Origin: DASRSE01 sp035656655
Lineage (GTDB): Bacteria > Planctomycetota > Planctomycetia > Pirellulales > DASRSE01
NCBI GenBank assembly: GCA_035656655.1
Contig: DASRSE010000328.1
Coordinates: forward strand, 1-23,303
DNA length: 23,303 bases
Direction: 5' to 3'
Both the position numbers and the translations under genes were made by a program. The notes under the pieces were generated by a model that had not been told where the DNA came from, ran no database searches, and worked only from the letters and a program-made list of their open reading frames with translations. How positions within the stretch are numbered: position 1 is the stretch's first letter; every line of letters starts with the position of its first letter. Shown here one piece after another: positions 8,433 through 15,191 of this stretch.

Positions 8433-8586
8433 GAGAGCCTCCGAAGAAAATGAGATCGCCGAACGAAAAGCCGTCGTGTTCCGAAGCGAAGGATTCATTC
8501 TGCGCATGAAGAGCATACCTGAACTGATGCCACAGACTGCAAAAACTAAAAACGGCCGCAGCCGAGGGGCGTTGCCACCGGCGATG

Positions 8587-8652
8587 CCGGCTCACTTGGT
8601 CGGCGAGGCCGGCTCACCTGGTCGACGAGCCCGGCTCACTTGGTCGATGGCC
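8587..8652. repeat. Three tandem 22-bp repeats
   Basis: Three back-to-back 22-bp units (8587-8608, 8609-8630, 8631-8652) all begin CCGGCTCAC, continue with YTGGTCG, and diverge slightly at the end (GCGAGG, ACGAGC, ATGGCC). They lie in the intergenic region upstream of both flanking genes. No spacers separate them, so this is not a CRISPR array. Confidence 0.85.
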
Positions 8653-8919
8653 AAGCGGTGCGCGTGAACAACGCCCGCCCAGCCAGACTCCTTCCATAAT
8701 CACACCTATTTTATTCAGAGCGAAGAATTAACGCTACCAAAATCCGGCAAATTTCCCCAGGCCGCTTGAACCACGGAGGCCGCGGCGGAGGGCGACGCGA
8801 TCCGGCAAGGGGGTCTTGTCCGCCACGTCACGCCGGTCGCCTCAGCCGGCCCTCGCAACCCCCAAAATCGGCACAGCATCACGAACCGCTCCCACGGAAC
8901 TCGCCTAGACGACGACGTT

Positions 8920-8948
8920 TTGAGGGAAGCGATTGGTTTTGTTAGAAT
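8920..8948 (+). promoter_or_regulatory. Sigma70-type promoter with extended -10, upstream of HtrA
   Basis: TTGAGG (8920-8925) and TAGAAT (8943-8948) are exactly 17 bp apart. They match 4/6 and 5/6 of the consensus, and TGT precedes the -10 as in extended -10 promoters. Transcription would start near 8955, giving a leader of about 245 nt before the HtrA ATG at 9202. Confidence 0.55.
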
Positions 8949-8959
8949 AATCGGACCGG

Positions 8960-8982
8960 GCGCGACGGATTATCCGCCGCGC
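8960..8982 (+). other. Hairpin at the predicted 5' end of the HtrA mRNA
   Basis: GCGCG-A-CGGA (8960-8969) pairs with TCCG-C-CGCGC (8973-8982): nine pairs, one mismatch and a TTA loop. It sits 11-12 bases after the -10 element. It could be a 5' stabilising structure or a protein-binding dyad. Confidence 0.35.
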
Positions 8983-9201
8983 ATTGCGGTTGGGAAGAAG
9001 GTTAACTCCCGGCGGACCATAGTGTTATCAATTTCGGATGATCTGTATTGGACTCGTCGGTCGGCGGCAAACTTCTTAAGCTTGGAATACGTATGGAATT
9101 GCGCCGTGTTGGCCTGAAATATCGGGCGGACTGCGAGCGGCGGACTTGGACGGATTAAGCGGAAGTATCGTTTCACGACACGCGGTAGAGGAATCAAAAT
9201 C

Positions 9202-10392
9202 ATGGCCAAGACAATCCTACTATGCGTTCTCTCCATCGGCTTGGGGCTGGCTTTATCTTGGACCTTGCGCAATGGCGATCCGGCCAAGCCGGGCGCTGCC
9301 GCCGAGCCGGGCCATGCGCGGACCGCCGCCGCCGCTTCGGCTCCAGATCAGTCGGCCGCGCCGGCCGCGGCGTTTGCCGACTTGCCGGCTTTTGAGGGCG
9401 ATCTCACGCCGGAAGAGCGCGTGAATGTGGCCGTTTATGAAAATGTGAATCGAAGCGTCGTCAACATCAACACCAAGTCGGTCAGCTCCGATCGCTTTTT
9501 CTTTTATGAAGTTCCGGCGGAGGGGGCCGGCTCAGGTTCGATCCTCGATAAACAAGGCCACGTACTGACCAATTTTCACGTTGTCGAAGGGGCGCAGGAA
9601 ATTCAGGTCACGCTGTTCGACGGCAAATCGTACGAAGCGCGACTCGTCGGCAAGGACGCCAGCAGCGATATCGCCGTCTTGAAAATCGACGCCCCGGCCA
9701 GCTCGCTGTTCCCGGTCACGTTCGGCGACTCCATTCATCTCAAGGTCGGACAAAAGGTCTATGCGATTGGCAATCCGTTCGGGCTCGAGCGAACGCTGAC
9801 CACCGGCATCGTCTCGAGCCTGAATCGCACGTTGCCGGGCCGCAACAATCGCTCGCTGAAGAACATCATCCAAATCGACGCGGCCATCAATCCAGGCAAC
9901 TCCGGCGGCCCGCTCCTCGATAGCCACAGTCGCTTGATCGGCATGAACACCGCCATCGCCAGCCGCACCGGCCAAAACACCGGCGTCGGCTTCGCGATTC
10001 CGATCTCGTCGATTGCGCGCACCGTGCCGCAACTGCTCGAGTCGGGCAAGGTGCTCCGCGCCGACATCGGCATCGCGCGCGTGTATGAGACCGAAGACGG
10101 GCTGGTGATTGCCTCCATGGTTCCGCATGGGCCCGCGGAAACGGCCGGACTGCGCGGGTTCAAGGTCGTAAAACAGCGCAAGAAGCAAGGGCCCTTTACG
10201 TACGATGTGGAATCGGTCGATCGCAGCGCGGCCGACACCATTGTCGGCGTAAATGGGCAAAAGACACTGACCGCCAATGCGTTTTTGTCAGTCATTGACG
10301 ACTGTCAGCCGGGCGATGAGGTGACCGTTTCCATCCTGCGCGACGGCAAAGAGATGCAAGTCCGCGTGAAGCTGACGTCGGCCGAATCCTAA
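9202..10392 (+). CDS. HtrA/DegP-family serine protease, membrane-anchored, one PDZ domain
   Basis: The product is a periplasmic or envelope-facing quality-control protease that cleaves misfolded proteins. The 396-residue protein has one N-terminal hydrophobic segment (about 4-20; an anchor or uncleaved signal), an Ala/Pro-rich linker to about 65, a trypsin-like domain (about 70-280) and a PDZ domain (about 285-393). The catalytic triad is His126 (TNFHVVEG), Asp156 (SSDIAVLKI) and Ser234 (PGNSGGPLLD). The substrate-pocket strand GVGFAIPISS follows. The PDZ domain has an insert (VVKQRKKQGPFTYDVESVDR) between its carboxylate-binding half and VGVNGQKT. It has the single-PDZ DegS-like layout, but DegS function cannot be assumed. 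The ATG has AGAGGA about 9 nt upstream. A promoter and long leader lie in the preceding intergenic stretch. No partner gene of the RseA/RseB type is seen. Confidence 0.95.
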   Translation: MAKTILLCVLSIGLGLALSWTLRNGDPAKPGAAAEPGHARTAAAASAPDQSAAPAAAFADLPAFEGDLTPEERVNVAVYENVNRSVVNINTKSVSSDRFFFYEVPAEGAGSGSILDKQGHVLTNFHVVEGAQEIQVTLFDGKSYEARLVGKDASSDIAVLKIDAPASSLFPVTFGDSIHLKVGQKVYAIGNPFGLERTLTTGIVSSLNRTLPGRNNRSLKNIIQIDAAINPGNSGGPLLDSHSRLIGMNTAIASRTGQNTGVGFAIPISSIARTVPQLLESGKVLRADIGIARVYETEDGLVIASMVPHGPAETAGLRGFKVVKQRKKQGPFTYDVESVDRSAADTIVGVNGQKTLTANAFLSVIDDCQPGDEVTVSILRDGKEMQVRVKLTSAES

Positions 10393-10463
10393 TCGGCCGC
10401 CTGGCAATCGTGGAAAACACACGGCAAGTTTTTCGATCTCGCTGGTAAACGGTCAGGCACGAA

Positions 10464-10760
10464 ATGTTCTTCTGGTTTGCGCTGGGCATTGAATTCTGCA
10501 TGACGGTTGCCGAGCAAGGGGCGGCGGCCGTGCGCCGCGGGCCTGGTCGTGTCGCGTTCGTAGCCGTTGCAATGCCGGCCATGGCCGCCGCGCTGCGCGG
10601 GTTAACCGGAGGTTGGCTTGCGCCGCTCGCCTGGATGGCCGCCCTGAGCGGCTACGCGGTCGCCTGGGCGGTATATCGCGCCCTTGGCGAGTTCAGGACG
10701 ACATTTCAAATCTGTCATGGACCGCAGCCGCGCGAAGGCGATAAACGCGCGGCGCAATGA
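10464..10760 (+). CDS. Possible small membrane protein of unknown function
   Basis: The 98-residue frame encodes hydrophobic stretches at about 1-15 (FFWFALGIEFCMTV), 29-44 (RVAFVAVAMPAMAAAL) and 49-70 (GWLAPLAWMAALSGYAVAWA), then a short polar tail. It starts with ATG 71 bp after the HtrA stop on the same strand. The alternating hydrophobic and charged pattern favours a real small membrane protein over chance. However, there is no strong ribosome site and I do not recognise a family. It might be translated with HtrA, or be a shadow of nothing, since no better frame covers this DNA. Confidence 0.4.
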   Translation: MFFWFALGIEFCMTVAEQGAAAVRRGPGRVAFVAVAMPAMAAALRGLTGGWLAPLAWMAALSGYAVAWAVYRALGEFRTTFQICHGPQPREGDKRAAQ

Positions 10761-10781
10761 CTTCACGCGCAATGACTTCAC
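10752..10781. repeat. Two perfect tandem 15-bp copies
   Basis: GCGCAATGACTTCAC occurs twice with no gap (10752-10766 and 10767-10781), across the end of the possible small membrane gene. The related string GCGCAATGATTTC occurs at 2667-2679, with a degenerate neighbour at about 2683. Confidence 0.7.
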
Positions 10782-10798
10782 GCGAGACAGCGGAGCCG

Positions 10799-10898
10799 GC
10801 GAAGATGACTTCGCTGCTTCTGCGGCTCTGCCTTGGCTGAATCAAGCGACCGCCCAGGGAAACCGCGCGGAGGCGGGTTCCAGGCCGGACTTTCCCTG
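10799..10898. terminator. Hairpins between convergent genes
   Basis: GCGAAG-ATGA-CTTCGC (10799-10814) is a perfect 6-bp stem with a 4-nt loop. Further along, CAGGGAAA (10855-10862) pairs with TTTCCCTG (10891-10898) over a 28-nt loop. Both lie between the convergent small membrane frame and the Cys-rich gene, where transcription should end. Neither has a strong U-run. Confidence 0.3.
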
Positions 10899-10903
10899 CC
10901 GTT

Positions 10904-11272
10904 TCATTTTTGTGGGCTGGGCGCGGCGCACGGCCCGCACGTGTATTTGGCCGTCGGCGCGGGCCAGCAAAAGCACGGCAGCGGCTTGCGACAATAGTCG
11001 TCGCACGTGCATTTCGGACACGGAATGCAAATCTGCGGCGCGGGCTTGCCGCAATAGTCATCGCACCCGCAATTCTTGGCACAGGGCACGCACGGAATCG
11101 GCTTCGCGCAATAATCGTCCGCGCAACACGGGCCGCAATAGCGGGCGCAGGCGGGCCAATTCCCGAAGCAGGAGAAGCAACCTCCGCCGTCGGCCGCCAC
11201 ACAGCCGCGCGAACCGCCGCAGACCAACAGGGCCAATAGGACCGCTTGACCGGCGAAACGTAGCGTATTCAT
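10904..11272 (-). CDS. Exported cysteine-rich protein with three CDDYC-type repeats
   Basis: From the ATG at 11272 the protein has 122 residues. An ATG two codons earlier (11278) is possible, but the GAGA that could serve as ribosome site fits 11272 better. Residues 1-27 look like a signal peptide (LRFAGQAVLLALLVCGG ... VAA). The remaining ~95 residues hold 21 cysteines. The core has three imperfect repeats: CCADDYCAKPIPCVPC, CGCDDYCGKPAPQICIPC and CTCDDYCRKPLPCFC; each joins an acidic Asp-Asp-Tyr-Cys to Lys-Pro and a proline-cysteine string. An N-terminal GGGCFSCF and a C-terminal YTCGPC also carry Cys pairs. The pattern could be a disulfide-knotted structural protein of the envelope or a metal-binding protein; nothing in the sequence decides between them. 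I know no named family with this repeat. It stands alone, transcribed opposite to both neighbours. Confidence 0.75.
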   Translation of the reverse strand: MNTLRFAGQAVLLALLVCGGSRGCVAADGGGCFSCFGNWPACARYCGPCCADDYCAKPIPCVPCAKNCGCDDYCGKPAPQICIPCPKCTCDDYCRKPLPCFCWPAPTAKYTCGPCAAPSPQK

Positions 11273-11663
11273 GGCCATTCTCAGTAAAAACAGCAAACCA
11301 TTAGGGGCGATCGGGCGGCCGCGCCGCCACGCTGCCTAATCGATCATCGAAACCGGCCGATCGTTTCGGCGAGACAATCCCGCACGCCGCGCATAACCCG
11401 TACTGCTCGCCGACTTTCGTAAATCGGACAATTTTGCGCAGAATTCCCCGGCCGCTGGCCGGCAGCCTGCCGTAGCAGCCGTGGTGAGCGCGCCCGTTTG
11501 GAGCGCGGGGTCCGGTTCGCCGGCGGCCGTGCACGTTCGGGCTCGCGCGTCCCGCTCAAAATAGTGCCGCGCGGCCGCCTTGCTGGCTAGGTTCCAGCCG
11601 GCGCTGTAAACTGAAGGGCACAGACTTCATTTAAAATATCCCCACCAGCATGAGATCGGTGAT
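11273..11663. other. 391-bp intergenic stretch between divergent genes
   Basis: No gene, tRNA or convincing promoter pair is seen. The sequence is GC-rich with an AT-rich patch at about 11630-11640 (TTTAAAATATC) just before the NTF2-like gene. Short frames here lack ribosome sites and familiar motifs. The promoters of the Cys-rich gene (minus) and the NTF2-like gene (plus) should lie here. Confidence 0.5.
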
Positions 11664-11667
11664 ATGA
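11650..11667 (+). CDS. Possible 5-codon leader peptide overlapping the next start
   Basis: ATG AGA TCG GTG ATA TGA encodes MRSVI, and its stop overlaps the next start codon (ATATGA: ATG at 11664, TGA at 11665). Such ATGA overlaps allow translational re-initiation. The next gene has only a weak ribosome site, which makes coupling attractive. It may equally be chance. Confidence 0.2.
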   Translation: MRSVI

Positions 11668-12683
11668 CAGCGCGCCCTTGGTCTGATTTCGTTCGCGTCG
11701 GCCTACTTTTTGGTTGTCTCGGGTTACTCGGAGAAACTGCGAACGGCGCGGCGCCTGTCAAGCCTTCGCCGGCCAAACCGGCGGCAGCAACGCAGGCGGC
11801 AGCAACCCCGGCGGCGGCCACCCCGGCCGCCACCGAGCCAGCCTCAGCCACGGCGAAATCGGCCGACGAGGCAGCGGTTCGACAGGCGGGGAGGGATTAT
11901 GTGGCGGCGCTCGAGAAGGGGGACTCCAAAGCACTTGCCGAAATTTGGACTGCCGATGGCACCTTCACTGACTCGGACGGCCATACGTACAAGGTTCGCG
12001 AGTCGCTTCAAAAAGGGGGTGGCAAATCGCTCGAAGCGCGGCAGAAGCTCGCGGTCAGCGACGTTTCCATTCGCTTCGTCACGCCCGACGTGGCCATCGA
12101 AAGCGGCACCAGCGCGACCGGCGCAACATCGCATTCCGCCGCGGGCAAAGAACGCTTCACCGCCATGTGGGTTCGCAAAGAGGGGCAGTGGAAAATCGAC
12201 AGCTTGCGCGAAACGCGGGTTGAATCTCCGGTGAACACCGGAACCGAATCGCTCGCGGCGCTGAACCTCTTCTCCGGCGAGTGGACCGCCGAGATGAACC
12301 ACATCACCATTCACGTCAAGGCCACGTGGAATCCCACGAAGCGATTTCTCCGCCGCGAATTCACCCTGTCTGACAATGCCAAGGCTTCAACCGGCGGTTC
12401 GCAAGAAATTGGCTGGGATCCGCAATCCGAAAGCATCCACTCCTGGACCTTCAACAATGATGGCAGCACGGGCGAAGGGACCTGGAGCTTGGAAGGCAGC
12501 GTCTGGATGACCCTTGCCAACCGTTATCTGCCGGACGGCCGCAAGTCGTCGGCGGTTCACGTCTATCAATTTCGGGATAAAGACACGCTGGTTTGGAAGT
12601 CGATCCACGGCCGCATCGATGGCGAGCCGTCGCCCGACTTCGAGGTGGTCTTCAAGCGCGTCGGCACGACCGCGAGCAAATAA
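11664..12683 (+). CDS. Exported SnoaL/NTF2-like (DUF4440-type) protein with a C-terminal beta domain
   Basis: The 339-residue protein has a signal peptide (about 1-29: VGLLFGCLGLLGETANGA), an Ala/Thr/Pro low-complexity linker (AAATQAAATPAAATPAAT, to about 62), and a SnoaL/NTF2-like cone domain at about 66-188 (VRQAGRDYVAALEKGDSKAL, IWTADGTFTDSDG, FTAMWVRKEGQWKIDSLRE). A second, beta-rich domain follows at about 194-335 (LNLFSGEWTAE, RFLRREFTL, GSQEIGWDPQSESIHSWTF, DTLVWKSIHGRIDGEPSPDF). The first domain often binds small ligands in a hydrophobic pocket. The second resembles lipocalin-like domains that accompany NTF2 domains in exported planctomycete proteins, and that resemblance is inferred. 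No catalytic residues can be assigned. It is the first of three exported proteins in tandem. Confidence 0.85.
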   Translation: MTARPWSDFVRVGLLFGCLGLLGETANGAAPVKPSPAKPAAATQAAATPAAATPAATEPASATAKSADEAAVRQAGRDYVAALEKGDSKALAEIWTADGTFTDSDGHTYKVRESLQKGGGKSLEARQKLAVSDVSIRFVTPDVAIESGTSATGATSHSAAGKERFTAMWVRKEGQWKIDSLRETRVESPVNTGTESLAALNLFSGEWTAEMNHITIHVKATWNPTKRFLRREFTLSDNAKASTGGSQEIGWDPQSESIHSWTFNNDGSTGEGTWSLEGSVWMTLANRYLPDGRKSSAVHVYQFRDKDTLVWKSIHGRIDGEPSPDFEVVFKRVGTTASK

Positions 12684-12738
12684 GGCGGGCGCGCGATCCA
12701 CTCTGTTTATCTGAACCCCTTTCGGGAGTAAGCCGTTT

Positions 12739-13497
12739 ATGCAAACCATCCACTTGCTACGCGTTTTGAGCTTGGCCGCGCTCGGACTGGGCATGCTCGC
12801 GCTGAGCCAACTCTCCGCCCAAGGGCCGACGACCAAATCAACGCCGCCGCAACTCGGCTTGACCTCGGAGCAATCGACTGAAGAGTCCAAACGGGCCAAG
12901 ATTCTGGCCAGCGAGCGCTGGAAAAAAGTCGACGCCCAGTATTCGCAGTGGCTCAAACGCCAAGCGATTTACACGCCGCAACAGGTCAATGCGATGGGGG
13001 CCAAACTGGCCGCCGAAATTCAAGAGATGCCGACCGAAGACCTCGAGGGTTTTCTCGACGATTGGGACGCCAAACTGAAAGTCCTGCTCGGCCAGAACTT
13101 TTCCGACGCGCAAGATTGGCTCGGCTATTACATGAACAACATGGCCGATGGCTATCGCCGCAGCTACCTGCGGAAGTTAGGCCTGACCGACATTTCCAAA
13201 CTGAGCGCGAGCGAGCTGGAGGACAAAATCATCGACATTCGGGCGGCTCAGGCCAATGCCAAGCAGAACGATGAAGCGGCGAACCGAAGCCGCCAAGCGA
13301 TGCTGCAAACCTCTCGCGACGCGATTGCGACCAGCGTCGACAATCAGCGCGACAACACGGCCTTGCGCAACACGGACGTTCATCGGCCGGTCTACCAAAG
13401 CCCGTACCGGCCGCCGGTTTATTCGACTCCGCCGCCGCCCAAGATGCAGTTTTACGTGGATGGGTATGGGCAGATTGGTTACGCGCTGCCGCTCTAG
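12739..13497 (+). CDS. Exported helical protein of unknown function
   Basis: The 252-residue protein has a signal peptide (about 1-28: LLRVLSLAALGLGMLAL, then SQLSAQ). Its middle, about 45-180, looks helical, with many E, K, R and Q and repeated aromatic heptad-like positions (RWKKVDAQYSQWLKRQ, FLDDWDAKLKVLLGQ, DWLGYYMNNMADGYRRSYLRK). The C-terminal tail is rich in Pro and Tyr (RPVYQSPYRPPVY, STPPPPKMQFYVDGYG). GGGAG lies about 11 nt before the ATG. I do not recognise the family. It follows the NTF2-like gene by 55 bp and precedes another exported unknown by 173 bp, so the three may be co-transcribed, but no common promoter was identified. Confidence 0.75.
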   Translation: MQTIHLLRVLSLAALGLGMLALSQLSAQGPTTKSTPPQLGLTSEQSTEESKRAKILASERWKKVDAQYSQWLKRQAIYTPQQVNAMGAKLAAEIQEMPTEDLEGFLDDWDAKLKVLLGQNFSDAQDWLGYYMNNMADGYRRSYLRKLGLTDISKLSASELEDKIIDIRAAQANAKQNDEAANRSRQAMLQTSRDAIATSVDNQRDNTALRNTDVHRPVYQSPYRPPVYSTPPPPKMQFYVDGYGQIGYALPL

Positions 13498-13670
13498 CCG
13501 CATCTCGTCGCCGCGGTGGCGTTGTCTTGCCTGGCGACTGGCTCGCAGCACGCCGCGAGTCCGAGTTGCAACTGCGTCCGGCACGCGGCTGCCGGCCCGG
13601 CGCGTGGCCGGCCTGTTTGCCGAAGCACAACCTTGAACACGCACTTTTGGCCAGCAACCTGGAGATGTTT

Positions 13671-15191
13671 ATGCCTGCTTGCCCGCAAACGCGCTTGCGC
13701 CTTTTACCGAATCGGTTTTTCGCTTGCGTCTTGGCGATTGGCCTTTGCGTAGGCCTTGCCGGGCCGCGCGCCCGAGCGGCCGATCCCGTTCCGGAGTTGC
13801 TCAAGTTCATGCCGCCGGACGTGAACACCTTGTCCGTGATTCGCGTGGCGGAAATCATGGCCAGCCCGCGCGCAGTCCAACAACAGTGGAAGCAAAAGCA
13901 CGAGACCGAGTTTCTCGCCGGTTCGGCCCGCATTCCGCCCTGGGTCGAAGTCATGGTGCGGGCGACGCTGTTAACCTCCGGGCAGTCGGGGACCACGATG
14001 TCGGTCAGCGTCGCGCCGGAGCCGAAAGACATCTCCTTCGACAAGCTGTTTCCAAAATCGAAGTTTGCCCCCGATACGATCGCCGGCCAGCGCGCCTTGC
14101 GCTCCGCGCGCGGCTACATGGCCGAGGTCGCGCCGGGCGTGCTAGGGTACATGGCGCCGCTGAACCGCCAGGCCTTTTCCTTCTGGTTACGCGGTCGGCA
14201 CGACGCCCCGCAGTTGCCGAAGTATCTGGAAACCGCGGCCTTGAAATACAAGCCGCAAATTCTCTATGCCGTTGATTTGGAAGATTTGCTCGACCCGGCG
14301 GCGATCGGTCCAAGGTTGCTCGCTTCGCGGGCGCTGCAAGGCAAGGAGGACGATCGCAAAGCCGTCGAATCGCTGCTGTTGCATCTGAAGGGGTTGCGTC
14401 TGGCGATCGACGTCGACGACAAGATTCATGGCGCGGTCGCTTTTGATTTCACGGAGCCGGTTGGACCGGCGGGCCGCTATTGCCAGCCGATCTTGGCCGA
14501 ACTGCTCGACGACGCGGGGGCGCATCTTGACGAGGTGGACAAAGCCGAAGTCAAAATCGCAGCCAGCTCCGTGACTTTGTCAAGCGAACTGTCGGATGCC
14601 AGCTTGCGGCGGCTGATGACGTTTGTCTACACGCCGGTCTCAGTCCAAACTGAAGAGTATGCTCCGGCCGTGGCCGCCAAGACGGCGCCCGTCTCGGAGG
14701 CCGCGGCCACTCAGGCTTACTTTACGAAGGTCAATCACACGATTCTTGATTTGCAAGTGATGAACCATACGGCCAAGGATTATTACAAGACGGCCGCGTG
14801 GCATCAGAACTACGCCAAGAAGATCAGCGAGTTTTCCACCGTCGGCGTCGATCCGGAGATGGTGCAATACGGCAAATCGATCCAGCGCGATCTGCTCGGG
14901 CTGGCCGCTTCGTTGCAAGGGGTGCCGGTCCAAGTCAACAAGCTCGAAAATAAGGTCACCTACAACATGAACGTGAACCCGTGGTGGCCAGGGGGCTACT
15001 GGACCGTCTGGGGATATACGCCCGCCCCGTGGGAGGTCACTTCGAACGTACAGCAGATTCGCAACGCCCAAGATGAGGCGGTCGAAAAGGGCGCGCAGCA
15101 GCGCGAGCAAATCTGGAACAACATGGTCAGCTTGCGCGACAGCATCCAAGGCCAGATGACGGCGAAATACAACGTCAAGTTCAGTCTGTAG
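13671..15191 (+). CDS. Exported protein of unknown function (506 residues)
   Basis: The frame is open from 13527, but the ATG at 13671 is chosen because GGAG (13661-13664) lies 6 nt before it and it puts a good signal peptide at the N-terminus (RFFACVLAIGLCVGLAGPR ... RARA). The mature part begins PVPELLKFMPPDVNTLSVI, a start I associate with large exported planctomycete proteins of unknown role. It continues as a mixed alpha/beta protein with two roughly similar halves (KLFPKSKFAPDTIAGQRA ... and LLHLKGLRLAIDVDDKIHG ...). Near 436 there is an aromatic patch (NPWWPGGYWTVWGYTPAPW), followed by a helical C-terminus. No catalytic motif is seen. The last 11 bases overlap the 3' end of the convergent BrkB-family gene. 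Confidence 0.75.
   Translation: MPACPQTRLRLLPNRFFACVLAIGLCVGLAGPRARAADPVPELLKFMPPDVNTLSVIRVAEIMASPRAVQQQWKQKHETEFLAGSARIPPWVEVMVRATLLTSGQSGTTMSVSVAPEPKDISFDKLFPKSKFAPDTIAGQRALRSARGYMAEVAPGVLGYMAPLNRQAFSFWLRGRHDAPQLPKYLETAALKYKPQILYAVDLEDLLDPAAIGPRLLASRALQGKEDDRKAVESLLLHLKGLRLAIDVDDKIHGAVAFDFTEPVGPAGRYCQPILAELLDDAGAHLDEVDKAEVKIAASSVTLSSELSDASLRRLMTFVYTPVSVQTEEYAPAVAAKTAPVSEAAATQAYFTKVNHTILDLQVMNHTAKDYYKTAAWHQNYAKKISEFSTVGVDPEMVQYGKSIQRDLLGLAASLQGVPVQVNKLENKVTYNMNVNPWWPGGYWTVWGYTPAPWEVTSNVQQIRNAQDEAVEKGAQQREQIWNNMVSLRDSIQGQMTAKYNVKFSL

Larger units (their letters stand above)
8433..9201. other. 769-bp non-coding stretch between divergent VWA-protein and HtrA genes
   Basis: No convincing gene is seen here. 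The stretch holds the ribosome site of the minus-strand gene (GGAGG, just beyond 8437), the three-copy tandem repeat at 8587-8652, an AT-rich patch (8695-8755), and the HtrA promoter with a leader of about 245 nt (8920-9201). I found no clear promoter for the minus-strand gene. The short open frames have no homologous look and no ribosome site. Confidence 0.6.

Noticed and set aside
8587..8652. Possible short CRISPR
   Set aside because: Three directly adjoining copies with no spacers.
10684..11304. Plus-strand frame of 206 codons opposite the Cys-rich gene
   Set aside because: Composed mostly of Arg, Ser and Asn as expected of antisense to Cys/Asp-rich DNA; no signal or motif.
13527..13670. 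N-terminal extension of the 506-residue exported protein
   Set aside because: The in-frame ATG at 13671 has GGAG 6 nt upstream and a signal peptide directly after it; the extra 48 codons are Arg/Ala-rich without function and would bury the signal.
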